DNA of 64,000 nt from Impatiens glandulifera (Eukaryota > Streptophyta > Magnoliopsida > Ericales > Balsaminaceae): positions 9,101,505-9,165,504 of the forward strand of contig NC_061862.1 in NCBI RefSeq assembly GCF_907164915.1. The letters run 5' to 3'. Shown piece by piece: positions 52,275 to 62,497 of the stretch. Position 1 is the first letter of the stretch, and every line of letters starts with the position of its first letter. The position numbers and the translations under genes were made by a program. The notes below the pieces were generated by a model, which had not been told where the DNA came from, did not search any database, and was given only the letters and a program-made list of their open reading frames with translations.

Positions 52275-52279
52275 CTAGC
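52275..52279. repeat. solo-LTR target-site duplication, left (CTAGC)
   Basis: CTAGC directly precedes TGTCACAAAGG and recurs at 53310-53314. Confidence 0.8.
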
Positions 52280-53309
52280 TGTCACAAAGGCAATTATGCA
52301 GCGGAATTTTTCTAACTTTCTGCCCTTGTGCGGCCTGTTTTGCGCACCAAAACAGTCAGCCCAACTCCAACACCGAGGTTAGTTTTTCGCACAGAAACTA
52401 ACCAGCAAGTTCACAACACAATCAAGAAGTATGCAGAATATGAAAGACACAGAATTACGGGCGAATGCCCAACTTTGAAATATATTCACTCACAAATATG
52501 ATTACAAAGAAGGCTATAAATCTCAAGGCTGCACACAAAAAGACGCTCACTAGTTGTGGGTATTTCTCTCTACCAAAACTTAACTATTTCGCCTTGTGCA
52601 GCTCATGATATATTTATAGCCCTTAAGAATAACAGTAAGAAACTTGGAGACGGAGAAAGCTCTTGGCTAAGTCTTGGCTGAAAACGTCATCCAAGACTTG
52701 GCCTTCCGAAATTATAGGGACTTTGACCGGGCCTTCCCGAAATACTCGGTCTCGGCCAGGACTTTGACCGGGCCTTCCCGAAATACTCGGTCTCGGCCAA
52801 GACTTCTTCCATCCTTGACTTAACGCTGCGCCTTTCTTCGGTCGCCCAGAGGATCGGGACATTATCGGTCCACCACTGGCCCAAGGCCCAATCTCTGGTC
52901 GAGGCCTGACCCATGCACAATGATCTGGCCCATGCTGAAACGCTTCGGTCCTCGGTCTTCGGTCCTCCCCTCCTCGGTCGGATGCTTCCTTCTCCACACT
53001 TTTCCCACCTTCTACGCGCACACTCAATGCGCCGGCTGTTGTTACTCTTTCGGCCCTAGGTCGCACGCACACGACCCCCTTCGGCCCGGTCTCGACACTC
53101 CTCATCGTGCCGAGACAAACCCGCATGCTAGTATCCATCTCCCGGTCCTTGTCTTTTAAAACTCGCGCCCCGGCAGAATCTTTCGACACTTCGCATTTCG
53201 CCACTCCGGTGCCCATGCCGCACACCCGCGACATTCTTTTTAGGCACCACTCGGTCCTGGCCTTCCGCAATCAGGCCAAGACCGAGGCCAGCAAGTTACG
53301 CTTGTAACA
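52280..53309. mobile_element. solo LTR of a retrotransposon, 1030 bp
   Basis: It starts TGTCAC and ends GTAACA, near-perfect TG...CA inverted ends, and is flanked by identical 5-bp CTAGC repeats. There is no gag-pol sequence beside it, so it is an LTR left after recombination between two LTRs. A TATA-like TATATTTATAG near 52607 suggests a + orientation. From about 52680 to 53290 it is GC-rich, unlike its surroundings, and contains a 41-bp tandem duplication (GACTTTGACCGGGCCTTCCC starting at 52719 and 52760). Long frames in it on both strands are not genes. The lineage (Copia or Gypsy) cannot be told. Confidence 0.85.
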
Positions 53310-53314
53310 CTAGC
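53310..53314. repeat. solo-LTR target-site duplication, right (CTAGC)
   Basis: Matches 52275-52279. The following 53315-54344 is AT-rich, presumably including the 3' UTR of the MYB gene, with no other gene seen. Confidence 0.8.
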
Positions 53315-54344
53315 CAACACAAAGATGAGAGTGAGCTGATAAAATCTCTTATCACCACCCTACAATTAGTCCATTTCTTCTTAGATAAATATGATCATGG
53401 ATTGTTAATTCTAGAACCAAAATAATTGATACAGGGCAAGAGCTGGGAAAATTACAAATATATACTCATTTGCTTAATTATTTCCCTTAAAAAGACACAA
53501 TTATAAAGGATCTATGCATTAAGGAATATCATGCACAACCCAAATTATGTTCCATGTGCTTGAGAACTTTGGAATATTCTTATTTTTATGTTTCTCTTTT
53601 AATGCACTCATTTATGTTTTTAATTCATGACAAGTAATTATTTGTAATGAACTGTTTTTATTAGGTTGTTTTCACCACAAATATTACACATTCATATAAA
53701 TGTAATAATAAATTTGTTCATCATTCCAAAAAAAAAGTTTTATTTTATCTTTCATAGTTACACAAGCCATCACAACAATAAGCTCATCCACAATCATTAA
53801 CTCCGAACATGAAATATATAGTAGTCAAAACATTTCTATCGATCGCAAGTTTCTATATATATATGCTGCACTGTAAATTTTCAAATAAACCCCTAGATGA
53901 TATTTTCCGAATATGACATCCACTCAAAGGGCTTCCCTTGCATCAACCTTGCACCTCCAACCTAGGTGGATGGTGCTCCTAGTCTCAAACTCCTATGTTT
54001 ATATAAAAAAAGAGACAAATTTACTTGAAATATGGAGTGAAAAAAAAACTACACATTACTATATTGCCAATATTACTACAACAAAAAAGAGACAAAATTT
54101 ACATGAAATATGGAATAAGTTGTTCTGCTTATTAATATGTTATTGCAGTGGTATATTTCAACATATATAAATATTGCACATAGAGAACACATACAAAAGA
54201 GATGCACACCTCATTACTATATATTGATGATATATAGTCCAATATAATATTACAACAATTATATGATAGCTAGTCCATATAATACTAATTACACCTGCAT
54301 TTATCTTGCATATGTATTATACAAACATACCTATATAATATATA

Positions 54345-55367
54345 CTATATATAATCTAAATTAGGGTTACAAAACCCTTGATGCCCTTTACCCTGATCCA
54401 TCTTGACACCATCAGTAGCTGCTGCCATTGTTGAAGCTAATTCAGTTCCCCAGTTTGACATCATCATCATGTTGTCATAATCATATGCCGCCTCGGGCAT
54501 TGAGGTTGTTGTGATCATTTGTTGTTGGTAATGTTGATTTGAGATGTTCATCTCTTCATCGTTGTTTAGGAGAGAGTTTAAGAACGAAGAGAATGCATCA
54601 TCAACACCATTATTATTTTGCATGTCATTGGTATTCAATTCTACATCTTGATGAGTAATGCTATTGATCTTGTCTACATGATCAACCGCTGGGTGCTGTC
54701 TTTGAGGGTGACCAAATTCTAACGTCCCTGAAACATTGGGATTAGGGTTTATGGGGATCTGCGATGAGCTTGGACCAAACGATGATGGTGGACTAGGATG
54801 ATGAACTATGACTTTTCTTGATGAATTAGGATTAGGGTTAGGGTTTATTATGATCAAGGGCTTGTGTGTTCTTGGATCTATCCCTTGGTTGATCAGCTTC
54901 TTGCTTAGATGGGTGTTCCAATAATTCTTAATTTCATTATCAGTACGTCCCGGTATCCTTCCGGCTATCAAAGCCCACCTAATCAAGATTGACTTTTTTA
55001 GGGTACTAGTTTCTATTTGATTGTTTACAACATTGAAACAATAAGAGAGAGAGAAAAATGACCTATTTCCTAGGAGACGATGAAGGCGAAGGATGAGATC
55101 TTCCTCGTCGGGAGCGATAGGACCGTGTTTGACGGATGGTCGGAGATAGTTCATCCATCGTAGGCGGCAGCTCTTTCCACAACGGAGGAGTCCGGCGCAA
55201 TTGGGAAGCGTTCTCCAGCGTCCTTCGCCTGCTTTCTTGACGTAGTTTGATAGAAGCTCGTCTTCTTCAGGAGTCCAAGGTCCTTTCTTCAGTCCAACTT
55301 TGCTGGAAGATGCTGTCAACGTACTACTACGATCAACCGATGATGATGATGAACCCGGATTTCTCAT
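54345..55367 (-). CDS. MYB5: R2R3-MYB transcription factor, MYB5-like (312 aa, 2 exons)
   Basis: Exons 55367-55063 and 54978-54345 join in frame. After a Ser-rich start come R2 (about 29-78; [23 protein letters not shown]) and R3 (about 82-129; [16 protein letters not shown]). R3 carries the complete bHLH-partner signature D-L-x2-R-x3-L-x6-L-x3-R (residues 90-109). The motif [10 protein letters not shown] after R3 and [11 protein letters not shown] near the C-terminus are features of the MYB5 clade. Family members act with bHLH and WD40 partners in seed coat, proanthocyanidin and trichome programmes; the same is inferred. Only the intron inside R3 is present; the usual R2 intron is missing. 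Asn-, Gln- and Met-rich stretches near the end fit an activation region. Confidence 0.9.
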   Translation of the reverse strand: MRNPGSSSSSVDRSSTLTASSSKVGLKKGPWTPEEDELLSNYVKKAGEGRWRTLPNCAGLLRCGKSCRLRWMNYLRPSVKHGPIAPDEEDLILRLHRLLGNRSFFSLSYCFNVVNNQIETSTLKKSILIRWALIAGRIPGRTDNEIKNYWNTHLSKKLINQGIDPRTHKPLIIINPNPNPNSSRKVIVHHPSPPSSFGPSSSQIPINPNPNVSGTLEFGHPQRQHPAVDHVDKINSITHQDVELNTNDMQNNNGVDDAFSSFLNSLLNNDEEMNISNQHYQQQMITTTSMPEAAYDYDNMMMMSNWGTELASTMAAATDGVKMDQGKGHQGFCNPNLDYI

Positions 55368-55899
55368 CTCTCTCTCTCTAAACAACAGCGATAATGAAAA
55401 GTTTTTCGAATGATTTGCTCTCGTAGAGGATAAGGCCTAAGGTATTGAATGATTGACATATATATATAATATAATATTGTAAGATATGTGAATCAAAATG
55501 ACATGTGTACTTGTTTCCAAATTGGAAATGATGTTAACACTAGGTAACATTAGGACATTTTTGATTGGTCATAAACAAAATCTAGGGTTTTGTTTGATGA
55601 ACGTTAATTTTAACTCCTTACACAATCATTAATCTATGCACGGTTTATTTAAATAAACTTGTTTATTTTTAAAATTACTTGGGTAATAATATTTAATGAA
55701 ATATATAGATTTAAAATAAAATAGAAGAATGTCCATTTTACTCACAAGGTTAACCAAGTGACTGTCAATTTTTTTTTATTAGTAGAAAAATGTCAAATTT
55801 ATTCAAATTGACATGATGTTAAAATTTGAGTAGGTTTTTTCTGCTACATGAGAATTAGTCTCCGAAATACTTAGGGTTAATATACATCTTTTATTGTCG

Positions 55900-57470
55900 T
55901 TAAGTTAGAAGAGAGAATTGATTCTATATATTTATCTTCATCTAATTGTGGTTTGTTCTAATTAGAACATTTGAATTCACTATTTTAATCCTTTTCAATA
56001 TGTCTAGAGTTTAATTTCACGTGGTGTTACACTACGCCTAAAGATAAAGAATGTAATTAGTTTTTCTTCTTTCTCTTCTAATTCATGGATCGAGAGATTT
56101 CTGTTTTTGGTCAAATCCTCCTTTTAAGGTTGATTACTGAAGTATATATAATTTTAGAAGCATTCTCTAGTTTCTCCGTTTTCACTTCAACTTGGACTGT
56201 AGATTTGTATTCATTGTCATTGTTAAGTAACAGTGTAATGTTTGAAATATGGCGAACATAAAAAAATGAATTAGTCTACTCTTATCATGTAACTTACCAG
56301 ACTAAATTTTAAATTCAACCCCCTCTTCTTAAGATTCTATATATTCATCATCATCTAATTGTGGTTTATTCTAATTAGAGCGTTTGAATCTACTGTTCTA
56401 ACCCTTTTACAATCTGTCTAGAGTTTAATTTCATGTGGTGTTACATCTTACGTGTAAAGATAGAAAATTTAATTAGTTTTTCTTCTTTCTCTTCTAATGA
56501 GAGATTTATGTTTTTCCCTTCAAGGTTGATTACTGAAGTATATATAATTTTAGAAGCATTTTCTAGTTTCTCCATCTCCACTTGAACTTGGATTATAGAT
56601 TTGTATTCATTGTTAAGTAATAGTGTAACGTTTGAAATATGGTGAACATAAAAAAATGAACTAGTTTACTCATATCATGTAACTTACCAGACTATATTCT
56701 AAATTCAACCCCTTCTTCTTTCAAATCTATATATTCATCATCATCTAATCGTGCTTTGTTCTAATTAGAGCCTTTAAATTCACTATTCTAACCTTTTTCA
56801 ATTGTCTAGAGTTTAATTTCACGTGGTGTAACACTATTACGCGCAAGAATTGAGAATTTAATTAGTTTTTCTTCTTTCTCTAATTCATGGATTGAGAGAT
56901 TTCTGTTTTTTTTGGTCAAATCATCCCTTCAAGGTTGATTATTGAAATATATATAATTTTAGAAGCATTCTCTAGTTTCTTTGTCTCCACTTGAACTTGA
57001 ATTGTAGATTTTTTTTATTTATTGTCATTGTTAAGTAATAGTGTAGTGCTTGAAATATGGTGAACATAAAAAAAAAAACTAGTCTACTCCTATCACATAA
57101 CTTACCAAACTAAATTCTAAATTCAACCCCTTCTTCTTAAGATTCTATATGTTCATCATCATCTAATGGTAGGTTGTTCTAATTAGAGCTATTGAATTCA
57201 CTATTCTAACCCTTTTCAATTTGTATTTAGTTTAATTTCACGTGGTGTTACAATATTGTTATGCGTAAAAAGAGAATTTAATTAGTTTTTCTTCTTTCTC
57301 TTCTAATTCATGTACCTAGAGATTTCTGTTTTTGGTCAAATCCTCCCTCAAGGCTGATTTCTCTAGGTTTTTCGTCTCCACTTGAACTTGGATGGTAGAT
57401 TTTGTATCCATTGTCATTGTTAAGTAATAATGTACGTAATGCTTGAAATATGGTGAACAAAAAAAAATGG
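55900..57470. repeat. tandem repeat of about 400 bp, four units
   Basis: Units starting with GATTCTATATATTCATC-like sequence begin near 55920, 56333, 56723 and 57141 (periods 413, 390 and 418). Each contains TTTAATTTCACGTGGTGTTA, TTTTTCTTCTTTCTCTTCTA and TGTTAAGTAA. Identity is high but with small deletions. It lies about 0.5 kb upstream of the MYB5-like start codon and repeats a CACGTG G-box in three of the four units (ATGTGG in one). The gap 55368-55900 is the proximal MYB upstream region. Confidence 0.9.
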
Positions 57471-57600
57471 GACCGTGGGTTAATCACATAACCCTCAAAC
57501 ACACTTAACCATCTAACCAAATGTAGAACTTGTTGTCTGACGGGCTCGAATCCAGGACATCGAGAGACTGAGAATATCCACCTCTTGTTGTCGCTAGGCT
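57470..57600 (-). mobile_element. tRNA-derived SINE, copy 1
   Basis: It aligns with 58160-58307. On the minus strand it carries GGATTCGAGCCC, a diverged RNA polymerase III B box, and shares ACAAGAGGTGGATAT. The 3' part is cut or degraded. Confidence 0.55.
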
Positions 57601-58126
57601 AGAAGAGGGAATAATACAGTATGATGAACAAAGAACAAAATGAGGGGTTCTTTGCATGTAATTAAGAGAGCAAAAATTCAAAATTCTATCATATTTAATA
57701 ATACAAAAATGAATTAATTTATGTTTCTGGATCAGGTTAGAAAACTTACAAACATAACGTAAGAAGAGGAATTGACATAAATCATTCATTCTCATATTCA
57801 AAGCAACATCGAAAAATCTTAAAAGATAGAGAACGTCAAACACTATCGCTCAGGCCTCCTTCTCTTCCGTCATCTTCACAAGAAATAACACCACCATCCC
57901 CAAAATCTCCTTTTTCCTAAGGCTACTATTTTTTTTCAAGTTAATTTTTTTTATTCCATACTTAAATGGAATAATGCAAAGTAAAAAAACATGTGAATAT
58001 TATGTGACATGGACAACTTCGGTCAATTTGAATAAATTTAACACATTTGCACAACTTCATATATATATTGATAAATTTTTTAAACTTAATGAGTAAATTT
58101 GGTGCCTAAAATTGACATTCTTTATG

Positions 58127-58307
58127 TTTTTTTTTTTAGAACGCTGAGTTCCGCTGCTCCTATGGAGTGCGACTAATCCCCGCGTGTTAAGTACATAGCC
58201 CGCAAACATACTTAACCAATTAACCAGGCGCAAAACTTGCCGCCTGACGGGCTCGAACCCAGGATCTCATGGAGGCTTGGGGGATATCCACCTCTTGTTG
58301 CCACTAG
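58127..58307 (-). mobile_element. tRNA-derived SINE, copy 2, with poly(A) tail
   Basis: On the minus strand the element begins near CCTAGTGGCAACAAGAGG, has GGGTTCGAGCCC (perfect RNA polymerase III B box, GGTTCGANNCC) at about 58248-58259, and ends in a run of A (T11 on + at 58127-58137). It abuts the left end of the Mutator-like element. No target duplication was found. Confidence 0.65.
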
Positions 58308-58592
58308 GGAAATTTAATCAAATGACCCTAAAACTAACCCTCGTCTCAAAACTAACCCTCATAAAATGTTTTTTCAAATATAACATTTTTTTAAAATTTT
58401 GACAATTTTACCCTTAATAATTTTTTTTATTCATGTTTACCTTCTTTTCCCCCCATTTCTCATTTTTCTTTCTCTCTTCTCTGGCGACCGTTGCTCTCCC
58501 TTCCCGACTCCCGCTCCGACTCCCCCGACTACATACTCCCCTACGATTGCCAAGCCCCGAACGCTTCCCCCGCTAGCCCGACTCCCCGACCT
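58308..58592 (+). repeat. left terminal inverted repeat of the MULE
   Basis: Inverted match to 62149-62497; ends in a GC-rich block with CCCGACTCCC words. Confidence 0.75.
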
Positions 58593-58654
58593 TCGTCGAC
58601 ATTCATGTTAGTTCCCCCAACATTCGCCCGACTCTCTTGCATGTTGAGTATGAA

Positions 58655-58720
58655 AGGTTTTAGGGTTTTAGGGTTTTAGTTAATTCTATAGTTTTTGTAT
58701 TTAGGGTTTTAGGCTTTAGT
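58655..58720 (+). repeat. short telomere-like TTTTAGGG run
   Basis: GGTTTTAGGGTTTTAGGGTT and later TTTAGGGTTTTAGG occur inside the MULE. The unit has 8 bases, one T more than the plant telomere repeat, so chance or slippage is as likely as a telomeric origin. Confidence 0.5.
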
Positions 58721-59045
58721 GAGTTATATAATTTTGCATGTTGAATGAATGGTTTGAATGATGGGTTTTTCTGGATTGGTTTGTGAACATTGTTTCTGAA
58801 TGGATTGAAAGAAATTTGCGTTGTACGCAATAGCAATTTGCGTGGTACACAAAAGCAAGGGTTTAGTGAATTCTATAGTTTTGCATGTTGAATGAATGGT
58901 TTGAATGATGGGTTTTTCTAGATTGGTCTGTGAACATTGTTTCTGAATGGATTGAAAGAAATTTGCGTGGTACGCAAAAGCAATTTGCGTGAGTACACAA
59001 ATTTGCGTGGTACGCAAATGTAATTTGCGTGGGTATGCAAATTGT
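58715..59045. repeat. 147-bp tandem duplication and TTTGCGTGGTACGCAA motif cluster in the MULE
   Basis: GCATGTTGAATGAATGG occurs at 58736 and 58883 with matching context. Each unit ends in AATTTGCGT(G/T)GTACGCAA-type palindromes, which continue to 59045. The same words return at 60785-60995 and, inverted, at 61915-62015 close to the right terminus. Confidence 0.8.
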
Positions 59046-59142
59046 AGTTTTCACTTTGTGTCCCCACGTAATTTGCATTTTGCATTGGTTTGCGTCAAAC
59101 ATGGTGTATATGACATTAATCTAACCAACTGTTTCTTTGCAC

Positions 59143-60900
59143 ATGGCACCAACCGAAACCATTAATAATAATTTTACTAGCCGTGTTTCATGGAAATCCA
59201 CCGGCACCAGCTTGACAAGGATAAATAAGAGATTTACTCACCATGATCTTTTGGATAGGGCTTTGCAAACCCAATTTCAGTATCTATTCAAAGCCCCGAC
59301 GATATTTTTCTCAGGGTGACAAGGATAAATAAGAGATTTACTCACCATGATCTTTTGGATAGGGCTTTGCAGACCCAATTTCAGTATCTATTCAAAGCCC
59401 CGACGATATTTTTCTCAGGAACCATACTCCATCAGATGCTTATCAGGAAAATCAGCTCAAATTCGAAGGAGATAAGGTTCTTGGTCAATGGTGAGGAGGT
59501 TTGTTGGGGCATGAAGGATTATGTCTTGGTGACATGCCTCAACTTTGGCAGATTTCTTTTGGTGGAAAACATGGAGGTTGAAGAATATGTCCACCCCTTG
59601 TTCGCAAATATTTTAAGGGTAAAATGGATGTTAGAGTGAGAGAGGTTGAAGCCATTTTCGTCGAATGCTCTGATAAGGAGGATTCATGGAAGATGGGGCT
59701 CATATTCCTCATTTACCAGTATCTGTTCGTAGTTGATAATAGGAGGAAGGTAAGCTTAAAAATCTTTTGCATGGTGGAGGACATGGAGATGTTCCTCCAA
59801 TTTTCATGGGGAAATGTGTCATTCAGAGCAATCCTAAAGGGTATTGAAAAATATATTAATCACCTCTAGGGTTATATCTCGCCAAGAAGAAAACCTAGAA
59901 GAAGAAAAACGTTTGTGACGTCGCGTATACTTTACATGGGTTCGCACTAGCCTTCCAAGTGTGGACCTATGAGTTTATCAATACATTTGTCCCCAGATTT
60001 GCGGAAAGGACACTACAAGATCCTACAAGCCCAAGGATATTGCTCTATATATCCTACATGAGTTATTCCCTATAGGAGGTATTCACTGTCCTCCAGAAGT
60101 GCAATGTTCTCAGCAAAGTTGATGAGTCTAAAGAGGAGAAGAGGAAGTACTCTAGGGAGGACTTTGAAGATATGCGAGGCAACATTTATGATGAATTCTT
60201 TGAATTGGATGGGAGGAAGATAAAGAATGAAGAAGAAAAAAGGACTCCCAAACCGCCGACCAAGAAGAGGAGACTTATTAGTCCCCAGCTCTCAACCCTG
60301 AATTTACCGACGAAACTAGCCAAGACAGCTCTCAGCAAGTCCCTTCTGCGACGACTCCTCAAACTAATCAAGAAAATTCTACATCTAGTGCACTCAATCG
60401 AGTGTCTCAAACCCATACTGATGCCAAACTTGATGAGCTGAAAAAGGATGTAAAGAGATTAAAACTGAAATCAAGCTCATCAAGAAGAATCAACATCTTA
60501 TAATCACATTATTAAGGAAATAAAAGAACAAAAGAATGTTGATTTAATGGAGGAGTCTAAGGCTGATACTGCACTTGATACTGAGAAGGAGAAGGAGAAG
60601 AAGAGGCAGGAGAGGAAGAAGAGGAATGAGGATGAGGAGAGGAAGGAGATGAAGAAGAGGAAGGATGATGAGGAGATGAAGAAGAAGGAGGAGGAGAGAA
60701 AGGAGAGGCTGATGGAGTTGGCCAAGAGGAGGAAGGCGGCTGAGTTGACTAAGAATAGGAAGGAGAAGATGGCCAAGAAGGTAGATTTGCGCACCACGCA
60801 CCACCCCCACACACCACACACCACCCCCACGCACAACGCACCACGCAAGCCCCCACGCTCAATGTATATTAATCTAATTTTTTGATTGTGCAGGACGAGG
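59143..60900 (+). pseudogene. DUF1985 (ULP-associated) gene remnant of the MULE
   Basis: Reading + with frame changes gives FKAPTIFFSG, EIRFLVNGEEVCWGMKDYVL, then KMGLIFLIYQYLFVVDNRR, WGNVSFRAILKGIEKYI and LHGFALAFQVWTYEFINTF. This is the layout of DUF1985 proteins, often fused to Ulp1-type peptidases in plant transposons. A Lys/Glu-rich coiled region follows (60547-60790). A 104-bp tandem duplication (59213 and 59317) breaks the frame, as do later stops near 59867 and 60080. No Ulp1 catalytic domain is present. Intron positions are not resolved. Confidence 0.75.
59213..59420 (+). repeat. 104-bp tandem duplication in the DUF1985 remnant
   Basis: TGACAAGGATAAATAAGAGA starts at 59213 and again at 59317; the two units differ at about one base. 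104 is not a multiple of three, so the duplication itself shifts the frame. Confidence 0.9.
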
Positions 60901-61084
60901 AGGACGGGGATGAGGAGGCGGAGATGACCAAGAAGGTTGATTTGCGCCCCAAGCCTCACGCTCCACGCAAATTCCATTTTGCCTTCCACGCAAATTGTAT
61001 TTTGATGGCCAAGAGGATGAGACTGTTTAGAAGACTGTTGAGAATAAGGAAGAGGAGGAGGAGAAGGAGGAGGAGAAATGATTA

Positions 61085-61990
61085 GCCATTACATGTCTAT
61101 GCAGTTCTCATTCACACATTTCACAAACCAAAGATCTTTTGTTGATTTTTCCACTTTGAATTCAAAATGATTAACCATTGCATGTCTATGCACCCTCAAT
61201 TGAAGTTCTTTTTTGTCCTAAAAAAACGTACTCACTTCCAATCCACTTTCAAGGGGTAATTGAGCACGTGTTTCAACCTCGATTGGTTTAAATGAATCAA
61301 ACAACTCAATATGGCTGGATGTTTTCTTCATATGAGAAGTGATGGGTTGCCGGGGTGCAAAAGAAGGAGGGTTACTAGCAACCAATTCACTCGGACACAA
61401 ACATGAGACTTGTTGTTCTTCATCTACATGGTGTATGTCATTTTGACTTTGTAAGACATCCTGCTCAAATATAGGGAATTTAAGAACCTCCTCTCATGGT
61501 ATTTTACTTTAATGAGTTAGGTGTGAAGGTAATGATTTCTCTATTAAAGAGACACACAGAGAAGTGCGAAGCTAGTAGGGTGAAGTTGAAATTTTTTTAC
61601 ATAGAACATCACATCTCTATCATATCGGATAACAGTAGGAGAAGTTTTCAAAACCAAATTATATTTGACTTTGAACACTAAATCATATCTCAATTTGTCC
61701 ACATGATAATATCAATTAATTCGTCATATATAGTATTTAGGGATAGAGTCACACCTACGCATGAACTTGAGACAAAAGAACTAACACCATCATCATCTTT
61801 CCACTCTCCATCATAGAGGACAAAACAACAAATAAATAAATTGGTATCTGCAATTGATACAAATTGAAATGTTAGTGTAGTAAACAAAACCATATTATCG
61901 TGGTGTGGTGCGTGAGATGCAAACACATTTTGCGTGGAGGGTCCCAAACACATTTTGCGTGGAGCGTGGGACGCAAACGCAATTTGCGTG
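61085..61990 (-). pseudogene. MURA (MuDR) transposase N-terminal remnant
   Basis: On the minus strand, from high to low coordinates: FVLYDGEWKDD (about 61820) and NTIYDELIDII (about 61710), the usual start of MULE transposases; SPTVIRYDRDVMFYV (about 61610) in another frame; and DKKELQLRVHRHAMVNHFEF, then KVEKSTKDLWFVKC (about 61115-61205), the MuDR DNA-binding domain (PF03108 type). Stops and shifts interrupt it, and the catalytic and zinc-knuckle parts that should follow are missing. Confidence 0.75.
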
Positions 61991-62148
61991 ATGCGCAATT
62001 TGCGTGTTGCGCATTTTCACCCAATATTACAAACATACCAAACGTATTTCAGCATTTTCACACAACATTGTAAACATACCAAATGGGAATGAAAGAAATT
62101 AACATACCCATTTTGATGGCGATGATGCTGGTCGATCAGGTCTACAGT

Positions 62149-62497
62149 TGCGACGTCGGGGAGTAAGGTTCGCGGGGGAAGCATCCGGGGCTTGGCGATC
62201 GTCGGAGAGTCGGGCTCGAGGGGGAAACATCCGACGTTGCACGTCCTATGGTGATCGTAGACGGGGGAGTCGGGGATATGAGAAGGGGGTTCTGGGGAGG
62301 GAGAGCCAGGGTCGGAGAAAAGAGAAAAAAATCTGAAAAATGGGTGAAAAAAGGTAAACATGAATAAAAAAATAAAAATTAGTAAGGGTAAAATGGTCAA
62401 TTTTTTTTTTAAAAATGTTATATTTGTAAATATATTTTATGAGGATTATAAGTTTTGAGACAAGGGTTAATTTTAGAGTCATCTGATCAAATTTTCC
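62149..62497 (-). repeat. right terminal inverted repeat of the MULE
   Basis: Inverted match to 58308-58592, with about 50 extra bases in its GC-rich part. Confidence 0.75.

Larger units (their letters stand above)
58308..62497. mobile_element. Mutator-like element (Kaonashi type), 4.19 kb, degenerate
   Basis: The left 285 bases (58308-58592) reappear inverted at the right (62149-62497), with diverged but clear identity, for example CAAATGACCCTAAAACTAACCC against CAGATGACTCTAAAATTAACCC, CATGTTTACC, and CGCCAAGCCCCG. Such long inverted termini are typical of MULEs. Inside, a DUF1985 gene remnant (+) converges on a MURA N-terminal remnant (-), the layout expected of Kaonashi MULEs, which carry mudrA plus a ULP-like gene. 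Both genes lack their catalytic parts. The expected 9-bp duplication was not found; a SINE touches the left end. Confidence 0.75.

Noticed and set aside
52623..53270. 215-residue frame on the minus strand
   Set aside because: It lies wholly inside the solo LTR; length comes from high GC and an in-frame 41-bp repeat, and no domain is visible.
58655..58720. Interstitial telomere
   Set aside because: The unit is TTTTAGGG with 8 bases and only a few copies; too weak for a telomeric claim.
60504..60989. 161-residue Leu/Ser/Phe-rich frame on minus
   Set aside because: Antisense of the Lys/Glu-rich tail of the DUF1985 remnant, which always gives such hydrophobic runs.
61496..61681. 61-residue frame on +
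   Set aside because: Antisense to the MURA remnant, where the minus strand gives the recognisable family motifs.
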